Source: a bacterium (GTDB lineage: Bacteria; Patescibacteriota; Minisyncoccia; Phycocordibacterales; GCA-002787175). From it: 10,320 nt of DNA. The notes under the pieces are model-generated. The model was not told the origin of the DNA, made no database searches, and was given only the letters and a program-made list of their open reading frames with translations. Positions within the stretch are counted from its first letter, which is position 1; every line of letters begins with the position of its first letter. Below, piece by piece: positions 1 to 9,786 of this stretch. Made by a program: the position numbers and the translations under genes. The stretch is taken from assembly GCA_030689285.1 (NCBI GenBank), contig JAUYJM010000042.1:1-10320 (forward strand), in the 5' to 3' direction.

Positions 1-612
1 TTTTTTAGCGATAGACACAACTAATCTCAAGTTGGCTTTGGCCAAAAGACTTTTGGCTTCTTTGTCCCCCAACTGAATGCGTTTGGCGAGCTCTTTTTCC
101 TGGCTTCCGGGAATAAGCGGATACTGGCCTATCTCCTTCAGATACATCTGGATGGAATCGTAGGAAGATTCCACTTTGCCGGTATAAACGTTTTTTTTCG
201 CGGTTACAAGTTCGTCTCCCAAATCCAAAAGTCCGCCCCCTTCAAGCACGTCAATTCCGGCATCGTGGAGCTTTACGTAAAACGTCTCAAGAAAAGTAAT
301 ATCTTCTTCCACAGTCGGAAATTCCTTGAGAATCTCGTCGTAAGTAACAAAACCTCGAGCCTTGCCTTTTGCGAAAATGCGGCCGATTTTTACATCTCTG
401 GCTTCTTCTTTAGCCGTTTTCCTGCCGTGTTTTTTTCTTGAAACCCCCGATTTAGGTTTTATTTTTGTCGTCTTGCTTTTATTATTAACTTTTGTTGAGC
501 TTTTTTTAGCTTTTTTAACGGAAACGCGAAACCTACCGGTTTTGGACGAACCCGAAGCTCTTTTTTTTGACATTTTGCTATGTTTTTTACGTTTCTTTTT
601 GTCGGATTTCAT
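1..612 (-). CDS. rpoD: RNA polymerase primary sigma factor (sigma-70/RpoD), N-terminal 204 residues, 3' end outside window
   Basis: The protein binds core RNA polymerase and recognises -10/-35 promoter elements. The visible part starts with a very basic tail (residues 1-68, about 30 Lys/Arg). A region 1.1-like domain follows at about 76-125 (GRIFAKGKARGFVTYDEIL), then region 1.2 at about 151-168 (DSIQMYLKEIGQYPLI), then the start of region 2.1 (AKRIQLGDKEAKSLLAKANL, then RLVVSIAKK). The frame is open to base 1, so regions 2-4 lie outside the window. The start is the ATG at 610-612. An in-frame ATG at 571-573 (Met14) is an alternative, and neither has a Shine-Dalgarno sequence. The gene lies 23 nt after dnaG, as in the dnaG-rpoD part of the macromolecular synthesis operon. 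The region 1.1/1.2/2.1 order indicates a primary sigma factor and not an ECF or sigma-54 factor. Confidence 0.95.
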   Translation of the reverse strand, partial: MKSDKKKRKKHSKMSKKRASGSSKTGRFRVSVKKAKKSSTKVNNKSKTTKIKPKSGVSRKKHGRKTAKEEARDVKIGRIFAKGKARGFVTYDEILKEFPTVEEDITFLETFYVKLHDAGIDVLEGGGLLDLGDELVTAKKNVYTGKVESSYDSIQMYLKEIGQYPLIPGSQEKELAKRIQLGDKEAKSLLAKANLRLVVSIAKK

Positions 613-629
613 AGAAAATAATAGCCCCA

Positions 630-638
630 ATTATATCA
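630..638 (-). promoter_or_regulatory. Candidate extended -10 promoter for rpoD, overlapping the dnaG stop codon
   Basis: On the minus strand the bases read TGATATAAT, a perfect extended -10 (TGnTATAAT). The TGA is also the stop codon of dnaG. The hexamer 17 bp upstream (653-658, TTTCGC) is a poor -35, as is tolerated with an extended -10. Standard spacing puts the start site near 623, only about 11 nt before the rpoD ATG, so such a transcript would have almost no leader. The motif match is seen directly; promoter activity is inferred. Confidence 0.45.
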
Positions 639-2360
639 TAAATGAGACTGGAGCGAAAGTTCATTTATCCTCTTGCTTACATCTTGACACTTTTTTAAAA
701 GTGACTCTATTTTGCCCGCGTCTTTGTCTTTTTCCGCCTTAGACAGGTCGTCCATAGACTCGGTGAAAACAAGTTTGAGTTTCTCTAATTCAAGACGGCT
801 TAATATCTCTTCCGTTACAAGCGAAATATCGGCATTTTCTCCGTAATAATTCTCGGCTTCAAAGACAAGTTCTTCTTTGACGGTCTCAAAACTTTTTTTA
901 AGTTCCTCAAACAAAACCTCACCGAGTACAAAAGACGCCCGCTTTTCAAACATACCAACGTCCATACCAGTCGGACCTTTGCCCTTCTGCCAAAACAGGA
1001 TGCCGAAAAGTTTTCTCTCAAATCCGTATTTTTGCTGATTTTTTTCTTCTTGAACCTTGACGGCAAAAATATGTCCTTCAAATTCGGGCTTGGAAATTTT
1101 CTCATATTCTCGCCAAAGAACGTCTTCTCTTATGCCACTTCTGGCTGCGACGGACTTTAAAAGTTCAGACTGCTCAATACTGCTCGGCAAAAGCTTTATA
1201 AGAGACAGAACTTTTTTCTCCATCATTCGGGCGCGACTTGTGGGACTAAGCGTCTTGTCAGAAGTAATTTTGTCCAAAAAGAAATTCACGGCGTGTTTAG
1301 CTTCTCTCAAAATTCTTTTCCACTCTTCAGGATTTTTCTTTATGATGTCCGCGGGGTCAAAACCTTCGGGTAGATAAGCGATTTTTACGTTGAATTGAAG
1401 TGGAAACATAAGACGCACCGTTCTCTCCGCGGCCGAAAATCCGGCGCTGTCGGCATCGTAGGCGAGTATGACATTCTCCGTAAGCCTCTTTAGAGAAAGC
1501 GCGTGTTTCTCGGTAAAAGCCGTACCGGAAGCGGAAACCGTGTTGTTGAAACCGGCCTGATGAGCCAATATCAAATCTATCTGGCCCTCAACCGCCACGG
1601 CATATTTTTTGGAACGTATAGCGAACTTCGCTTTGTTCATTCCAAATAAAAGCGACGATTTGTCAAAAAGGGGACCGTCTGGACTGTTCACATATTTGCC
1701 GGTTTTTCCGTCGTCGTATTCCGGTAAAATCCTGCCAGAAAAGGCGGTAACCCTGCCCCCAGTGTCAAAAAGCGGAAACATTATCCTGCCCCTAAAAAAA
1801 TCATAAGGGTCTCCACCCGATTCCTTACGTCGTAAAAGCCCAGCCTTTTCTATGTCACCCGCCAAAAAACCCTGCGCGGTGAGTTTCTCAAAAAGCCTGC
1901 GCCAATCGTTTTTAGCGAAACCGACACGCCAATCTTTTATAGTCTGCGAAGAGAAACCGCGTGAAGCCAAATATTCTTTTGGTTTTTCACTTTCTTCAAG
2001 TTCGCTTTCAAAATAAGCGGCGGCCGCTTCCAACACGTCAAACAACTTTTCCCTCTCGTCCCTTTTTTCTCGAGATTCGTTTTTCAGTTCAACCCCCGCT
2101 CTTTCCGCGAGAGTTTTTAAAGCGCCGCGAAAATCGGTACCCTCAAACTTCTCCACGAAGGAAAAAATGTCCCCTTTTTCTCCGCAGCCAAAACAATAAA
2201 AACTGTTTCGAGCCGGCGAAACAAAAAAAGACGGGGTTTTCTCGTTATGAAAAGGGCACTTGGCTTTTAAGTTATTACCCGCGCGCTCCAGTTTTATATA
2301 CGACCCCACAACTTCCTCAATTCCAAGTCTCTCTTTTATTTGTTCTGTAGGGGAACTCAT
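636..2360 (-). CDS. dnaG: DNA primase DnaG
   Basis: The enzyme synthesises short RNA primers for the lagging strand and for replication start, working with the replicative helicase DnaB. At 574 aa it is close to the 581 aa of E. coli. The N-terminal CHC2 zinc domain has ligands C35, H38, C56 and C59 (CPFH...CFGC). The catalytic core follows, with YDFFRGRIMFPLFD at about 186-199 and the TOPRIM fold at about 252-335. Its acidic residues are E258 (VEGQIDLI) and D302/D304 (AYDADSAG). The C-terminal part, from about 420, is helical and charged, as expected of the helicase-binding domain, but its sequence is poorly conserved. The ATG lies 23 nt after the rpoC stop, with only a weak purine stretch (AGAGATGG) well upstream. 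The stop is TGA. No rpsU precedes it, unlike the classical operon. Translational coupling with rpoC is possible but not shown. Confidence 0.97.
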   Translation of the reverse strand: MSSPTEQIKERLGIEEVVGSYIKLERAGNNLKAKCPFHNEKTPSFFVSPARNSFYCFGCGEKGDIFSFVEKFEGTDFRGALKTLAERAGVELKNESREKRDEREKLFDVLEAAAAYFESELEESEKPKEYLASRGFSSQTIKDWRVGFAKNDWRRLFEKLTAQGFLAGDIEKAGLLRRKESGGDPYDFFRGRIMFPLFDTGGRVTAFSGRILPEYDDGKTGKYVNSPDGPLFDKSSLLFGMNKAKFAIRSKKYAVAVEGQIDLILAHQAGFNNTVSASGTAFTEKHALSLKRLTENVILAYDADSAGFSAAERTVRLMFPLQFNVKIAYLPEGFDPADIIKKNPEEWKRILREAKHAVNFFLDKITSDKTLSPTSRARMMEKKVLSLIKLLPSSIEQSELLKSVAARSGIREDVLWREYEKISKPEFEGHIFAVKVQEEKNQQKYGFERKLFGILFWQKGKGPTGMDVGMFEKRASFVLGEVLFEELKKSFETVKEELVFEAENYYGENADISLVTEEILSRLELEKLKLVFTESMDDLSKAEKDKDAGKIESLLKKCQDVSKRINELSLQSHL

Positions 2361-2383
2361 TATTTATAACCATCTCTAAGAAG

Positions 2384-6052
<3,669 letters not shown>

Positions 6053-6078
6053 AAATATTGTTATACCGAAAACTTATT

Positions 6079-9000
6079 TTATTCGTAATCTACGGCATCT
6101 TCATCGCGACTGCTAGACTTTGACCTTTTCTCTGGTTTATGATCTCTCACACCACCACCATCTACTTGCAAATCAACATCCAAAGCAAGCCCTCTTAAGT
6201 TGTTTAAAAGTACATTAAATGAGGCCGGAACGTTACTTTGAATTATAGGTTCGCCTTTTACTATCGCGTCAAAAGCGGCGGCTCTTCCGGCGATGTCGTC
6301 GGATTTTATTGTGAGCATTTCACGCAAAGTGTGCGCGGCGCCATGGCCGAGAAGAGCCCAGACTTCCATTTCTCCGAATCTTTGACCTCCACCCTGAGCT
6401 TTTCCTCCAAGCGGTTGCTGGGTAATAAGCGAATACGGTCCGATAGAACGCATGTGTATCTTGTCTTCAACCATATGGTGAAGCTTCATTATGTACATAT
6501 ACCCTACGGCAATATTCTGGTTAAATGGCTCCCCCGTACGGCCGTCGTAAAGTTTTATTTTACCGTCACGAGGAAAACCGGCTTTTTCAAGCTCGTCTTT
6601 TATCTCGTTTTCGGTCGCGCCGCTAAACGGAGTCACGATTGCCTGATAATTCAGAGTGTGAGCGGCAAATCCAAGATGGAGTTCTAAAATCTGTCCCAGA
6701 TTCATACGGGACGGCACGCCGAGAGGTGTCAAAATTATGTCAATCGGTCTGCCGTCTGCCATATACGGCATATCTTCTTCCGGCAAAATTTTTGAAATGA
6801 CACCCTTGTTTCCGTGACGGCCAGCGAGCTTGTCGCCTACAGATACGGCTCTAAGCTCCGCCACTTCTATGTGGATTCTCTTTATGATTCCGGACTCCAG
6901 TTTGTCGCCGTTCTCTCTTGAAAAAATTTTTATTCCGATAATTCTTCCTTGCTTTCCGTTCTCCATTCTCTTTGACGTGTCCTTGACATCACGAGCCTTT
7001 TCACCAAAAAGAGAGCGGAGAAGTCTCTCTTCCGGCGTAAGTTGAGTCTCGCCTTTCGGCGTGATTTTTCCCACCAAAATATCTCCCTGGCGCACTTCCG
7101 CGCCGATTCGTACGACACCGTCTTCGTCAAGGTTCTTCAGTTTCGCTTCTCCTATATTAGGAATATCCGGAGTAGTCACCTCTGGACCGAGTTTTGTATC
7201 TCGCACACTTACCACAAACTCTTCTATATGTACGCTCGTAAACTTGCTTCTCTTAACCAGACGTTCGGAAAGAATTATGGCATCTTCATAGTTTGCTCCA
7301 GACCACGACATAAATGCCACCAATATGTTTTGGCCGAGAGCCATTTGGCCGCCGTCCGAAGAAGAAGTATCTGCGAGAAGAGTCCCTTTCTTTACCTTGT
7401 CGCCAAGAGACACGGAAGACCTTTGGTGAAAAACCGTAAAGCCGTTTGTTCTAGAGAAACCTACAAGGGGGTAAACCGTCTCTTTTCCTTTACCGTTTTT
7501 TACGACAACTTTTCTGGCGTCCACTCCCACAACCGTACCCTCCTCATTTGCCAATACTATCCTGCCGGAATCCTTTGAAGCTCTCTCTTCAATGCCTGTT
7601 GCGACAAGCGGCGCTTCTGGAACAATGCACGGAGTGGCTTGTTTCTGCATATTTGAACCCATCAGCGCTCGGTTTGCATCGTCATGATTTAAAAATGGAA
7701 TCATTGAAGTGGCGATTGAAAATGCTTGATTTGTGTCTACGTCCACAAAGTCCACATCTTCCGCTTTGGCCACCGAAGGCGCCATTCCAACGCGAACCTC
7801 CACAAGACTATCCGTAATTTTCCCGTCCGTGTCGTAATTTATGGCGGCGTGAGCAATCTTGTGTTTTTCTTCCTCCAAGGCGTTAAGGTACACAATCTCC
7901 TTAGTAATCTTACCGTTTTTGACTTTTGAGTAAGGAGTTTCAATCATTCCAAAATGATTTAGTCTGGCATGAGTCGCAAGATGGAGGATAAGACCAATGT
8001 TTGGTCCTTCAGGAGTATGTATTGGACAGAGACGACCGTAGTGTGATGGATGTACGTCGCGCACTTCAAAACCGGCTCTCTCTCTGGTAAGGCCTCCCGG
8101 ACCAAGAGCCGAAAGAGTGCGTAGATGCTCAATCTCGGCAAGAATGTTTTCCTGCGACATAAATTGAGACAGCTGATTTGTAGTGAAAAATTCTTTGATA
8201 CGCGCCTGCAAAGGTTTCGGTGAAATGAAATTTACGGGAAGAGCCATATCGGGATCTATCGTGGACATTCGGTCTTGTATATTTCTCTTTATCTGCGTCA
8301 TACCAACGCGGATTTTCTGCTGAAGCATTTCTCCCACGAAACGCACACGCCTTGAGCCAAGATGGTCTATGTCATCTGGCAGAGAATGAGGCGTTTTGTT
8401 TAGATTTACTATATGAGAGATTATAGCCACCAAATCTTCCAAATTTAGCACTTGTTTTTTTAAGTCTTTCTCCGACAAACCGAACCCAAACCTTTGATTG
8501 AAACGGAATCTGCCAACTTGAGAAATATCGTATCTCTCCGGATTGAAGATGGAACCTATGAATTCTTTTGCGTTGCCCACACTGCCCAAGTCGCCATCGC
8601 GAAGTCTTTTATGAATTTCAAGATAAGCCTCATCGGAGTTTTTGGCGTGCTCCTTGGCGAAAGTGGCATCAAGATGTGTCTTTGCAAAGGGAGAATCCTT
8701 AAAGAGCTTTTCCATATCCTCCTTGTCTTTCGCTCCCAAAACCCAAAGTAGAGATGTCGCTGGAAACTTTCGTTTTCGGTCAATTCTCACATAAAGACAG
8801 CCGTCCACATCGGTTTCTATCTCTATCCACGCGCCGCGAGCCGGAATTATTTTTGCCCCAAAACACTTCTTCCCCCTTACTTCATCAGCCGTGAAAAATA
8901 CACCGAAAGATCGAGCGAGTTGCGGCACAATCACCCTCTCAATACCGCTTATGATAAACGTGCCGTGGTTTGTCATCACGGGAATCTCGGTCATAAATAT

Positions 9001-9324
9001 TTCCTGCTCTTTTGTGCTGTTTAAAATCTTGTTTAACAGAGAGACGGATACTTTTAACGAGGCCTCATATGAAAGGTTGTTTTGTTTGGCGTAGTATTCG
9101 TCATATTTTGGCGGCGAGATATTAAATCCTGAAAATTTCAACTCAAATTTTTTACCCGAATAATCCCTGATTGAAGAAAACTCATCTATAACTTCTTTTA
9201 CACCTTTTTCCAAAAGCCACTTAAATGAATTCAGCTGCGCTTCCACCAGATTTGGCAATGGAGCCAGAGGTTTTTTAAATCTGCTAAAAAACTTTTGAGG
9301 ACGAGAAGTTTTTGAGGTACTCAT
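6079..9324 (-). CDS. rpoB: DNA-directed RNA polymerase subunit beta
   Basis: This is the second catalytic subunit of RNA polymerase. The N-terminal part (PLPNLVEAQLNSFKWLLEKG) begins the protrusion and lobe. The fork-loop and rifampicin region is residues 384-412 (LSALGPGGLTRERAGFEVRDVHP follows it). The active-site acidic pair E680/D681 is in GANYEDAIILSER, the lysine-bearing GDKLAGRHGNKG starts at G830, and the clamp-anchoring C-terminus has EMEVWALLGHGAAHTL around W989. At 1081 aa it is shorter than B. subtilis (1193) or E. coli (1342), as in reduced lineages. I chose the ATG at 9322-9324. The frame extends up to a TTG at 9367-9369, but the 15 added residues are hydrophobic and unlike the family. 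Several usually invariant residues of the rifampicin pocket differ (S390, L401, T403). The protein ends in a charged tail (KPEKRSKSSSRDEDAVDYE). Confidence 0.97.
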   Translation of the reverse strand: MSTSKTSRPQKFFSRFKKPLAPLPNLVEAQLNSFKWLLEKGVKEVIDEFSSIRDYSGKKFELKFSGFNISPPKYDEYYAKQNNLSYEASLKVSVSLLNKILNSTKEQEIFMTEIPVMTNHGTFIISGIERVIVPQLARSFGVFFTADEVRGKKCFGAKIIPARGAWIEIETDVDGCLYVRIDRKRKFPATSLLWVLGAKDKEDMEKLFKDSPFAKTHLDATFAKEHAKNSDEAYLEIHKRLRDGDLGSVGNAKEFIGSIFNPERYDISQVGRFRFNQRFGFGLSEKDLKKQVLNLEDLVAIISHIVNLNKTPHSLPDDIDHLGSRRVRFVGEMLQQKIRVGMTQIKRNIQDRMSTIDPDMALPVNFISPKPLQARIKEFFTTNQLSQFMSQENILAEIEHLRTLSALGPGGLTRERAGFEVRDVHPSHYGRLCPIHTPEGPNIGLILHLATHARLNHFGMIETPYSKVKNGKITKEIVYLNALEEEKHKIAHAAINYDTDGKITDSLVEVRVGMAPSVAKAEDVDFVDVDTNQAFSIATSMIPFLNHDDANRALMGSNMQKQATPCIVPEAPLVATGIEERASKDSGRIVLANEEGTVVGVDARKVVVKNGKGKETVYPLVGFSRTNGFTVFHQRSSVSLGDKVKKGTLLADTSSSDGGQMALGQNILVAFMSWSGANYEDAIILSERLVKRSKFTSVHIEEFVVSVRDTKLGPEVTTPDIPNIGEAKLKNLDEDGVVRIGAEVRQGDILVGKITPKGETQLTPEERLLRSLFGEKARDVKDTSKRMENGKQGRIIGIKIFSRENGDKLESGIIKRIHIEVAELRAVSVGDKLAGRHGNKGVISKILPEEDMPYMADGRPIDIILTPLGVPSRMNLGQILELHLGFAAHTLNYQAIVTPFSGATENEIKDELEKAGFPRDGKIKLYDGRTGEPFNQNIAVGYMYIMKLHHMVEDKIHMRSIGPYSLITQQPLGGKAQGGGQRFGEMEVWALLGHGAAHTLREMLTIKSDDIAGRAAAFDAIVKGEPIIQSNVPASFNVLLNNLRGLALDVDLQVDGGGVRDHKPEKRSKSSSRDEDAVDYE

Positions 9325-9387
9325 AAAATATATAAATATGTTAACCAACGTACATAATCTATTCCCCAAACAAATACCGCAGGCGAA

Positions 9388-9405
9388 GGCAAAAAGACAT
9401 TTGCC
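9388..9405 (-). other. Small hairpin in the rpoB leader
   Basis: The minus strand has GGCAAA and TTTGCC as a 6-bp stem around the 6-nt loop TGTCTT, about 65 nt before the rpoB start. It could be a minor leader element. It is short enough to be chance. Confidence 0.3.
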
Positions 9406-9431
9406 GACCGCATTATTTCTTTGAAAAATTT

Positions 9432-9452
9432 GTTCCAGACAAATTCTGGAAC
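9432..9452 (-). terminator. Candidate intrinsic terminator/attenuator hairpin upstream of rpoB
   Basis: A perfect 8-bp stem (GTTCCAGA / TCTGGAAC) encloses the 5-nt minus-strand loop ATTTG. Three A and then five T (9424-9428) follow it on the minus strand. The stem is solid but the U-run is short and offset by three bases, so termination would probably be partial. Its place inside the leader, 108 nt before the rpoB ATG, fits an attenuator better than a gene-end terminator. Confidence 0.45.
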
Positions 9453-9540
9453 GAAAAGACCATAAACAAATAAAAACAACCCGCTATGCGCTAAACGGGA
9501 TTTTATTTTTATTTTAATCTATGAAAAGTTTGTGGTCTTC
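9453..9540 (-). other. Nested 88-nt inverted repeat in the rpoB leader
   Basis: Three pairs of arms nest inside each other: 9453-9467 with 9528-9540 (GAAAAGACCATAAAC against GTTTGTGGTCTTC), 9468-9476 with 9506-9514 (AAATAAAAA against TTTTTATTT), and 9480-9483 with 9496-9499 (CCCG against CGGG). On the minus strand the inner stem extends by a G-U and an A-U pair and is followed by TTGTTTTTATTTG, so the inner hairpin alone could also act as a weak terminator. The middle arm is pure A/T, so its pairing is less telling. The outer and inner arms are the better evidence. Confidence 0.5.
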
Positions 9541-9612
9541 AAAAGAAGAGAGAAGGGTTGATTTATAATCCTTCGGCGTCTCCACAACACACTCTTTTGC
9601 GAAGTTATTCAT

Positions 9613-9640
9613 AGTATACACTAGGCGTTCTGGGTGTCAA
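9613..9640 (-). promoter_or_regulatory. rpoB promoter: Sigma-70 type promoter for the rpoBC-dnaG-rpoD operon
   Basis: On the minus strand a perfect -35 TTGACA (9635-9640) and a -10 TATACT (9613-9618) are separated by 16 bp. Standard spacing puts transcription start near 9606. It is the best promoter match I found between trmD and rpoB and points into the rpoB operon, giving a leader of about 280 nt. I found no comparable pair closer to rpoB. Confidence 0.7.
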
Positions 9641-9721
9641 GCAGAAATTCCGTTTGTCAACTAAAACTGTGGACAACTGAGCAAGCATCTATTCGAAACC
9701 CAATCGGCATTTTATATGTCT

Positions 9722-9765
9722 TCATATTATACGCCCCTGCGGTTGCGCAGGGGCGTATAATATGA
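9722..9765. terminator. Perfect 20-bp palindrome after trmD, probable terminator-like hairpin
   Basis: Two 20-base arms (9722-9741 and 9746-9765) pair perfectly around the 4-base loop GTTG. The inner ten pairs are GC-rich (CGCCCCTGCG) and the outer ten AT-rich. The structure lies 21 nt after the trmD stop, which suits transcript termination or 3'-end protection. Neither strand has a U-run after it, so it is not a textbook intrinsic terminator. A dispersed palindromic repeat or a protein-binding site are alternatives. Confidence 0.5.
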
Positions 9766-9786
9766 CAGTTTCAAAACTCCAGAAAT

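Larger units (their letters stand above)
9325..9606 (-). promoter_or_regulatory. Structured 5' leader of the rpoB operon (candidate attenuator region)
   Basis: This segment of about 280 nt lies between the predicted start site near 9606 and the rpoB ATG. It forms most of the 462-base stretch without a clear gene between trmD and rpoB. Read along the minus strand it contains a nested hairpin (9453-9540), directly followed by an 8-bp hairpin with a U-run (9432-9452), a small 6-bp hairpin (9388-9405), and an AU-rich unstructured run into the rpoB start. Known rpoB leaders in other bacteria can control readthrough by attenuation or RNase cleavage; that this one does so is inference. It matches no riboswitch or ribosomal-protein leader that I recognise, and rplJ/rplL are not next to it. 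Confidence 0.45.

Noticed and set aside
636..638. UGA of dnaG read as glycine, as in code 25 lineages
   Set aside because: DnaG has its expected length at this stop, and a TAA follows shortly after in the same frame. The conserved glycines I checked in RpoB and RpoC do not need UGA recoding.
6053..6078. TATAAC in the rpoB-rpoC gap as an internal promoter -10
   Set aside because: The hexamer 17 bp upstream (TTACGA) is a weak -35 match and there is no extended TG. It is likely chance in an AT-rich gap.
9325..9369. N-terminal extension of RpoB from the TTG at 9367-9369
   Set aside because: The 15 extra residues (MGNRLCTLVNIFIYF) are hydrophobic and unlike RpoB N-termini, while the ATG at 9322-9324 gives a normal family start.
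9487..9492. GC-rich loop of the leader hairpin (GCGCTA area) as a possible tRNA or riboswitch core
   Set aside because: No cloverleaf, T-loop, T-box or other riboswitch motif can be formed around it; the surroundings are simple AT-rich arms.
9655..9660. Second TTGACA on the minus strand, 20 bp upstream of the rpoB -35
   Set aside because: At 16-18 bp spacing the downstream hexamer is ACACCC or similar, so no -10 partner exists.
9668..9676. DnaA-box-like TTGTCCACA on the minus strand upstream of the rpoB promoter
   Set aside because: It differs from the TTWTNCACA consensus at the third base and stands alone, with no cluster of boxes, no dnaA or dnaN and no AT-rich unwinding region. An origin is not supported.
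9756..9761. TATAAT on the plus strand inside the palindrome after trmD
   Set aside because: It is part of the symmetric AT flank of the hairpin. No -35 lies at the right distance and there is no plus-strand gene downstream.
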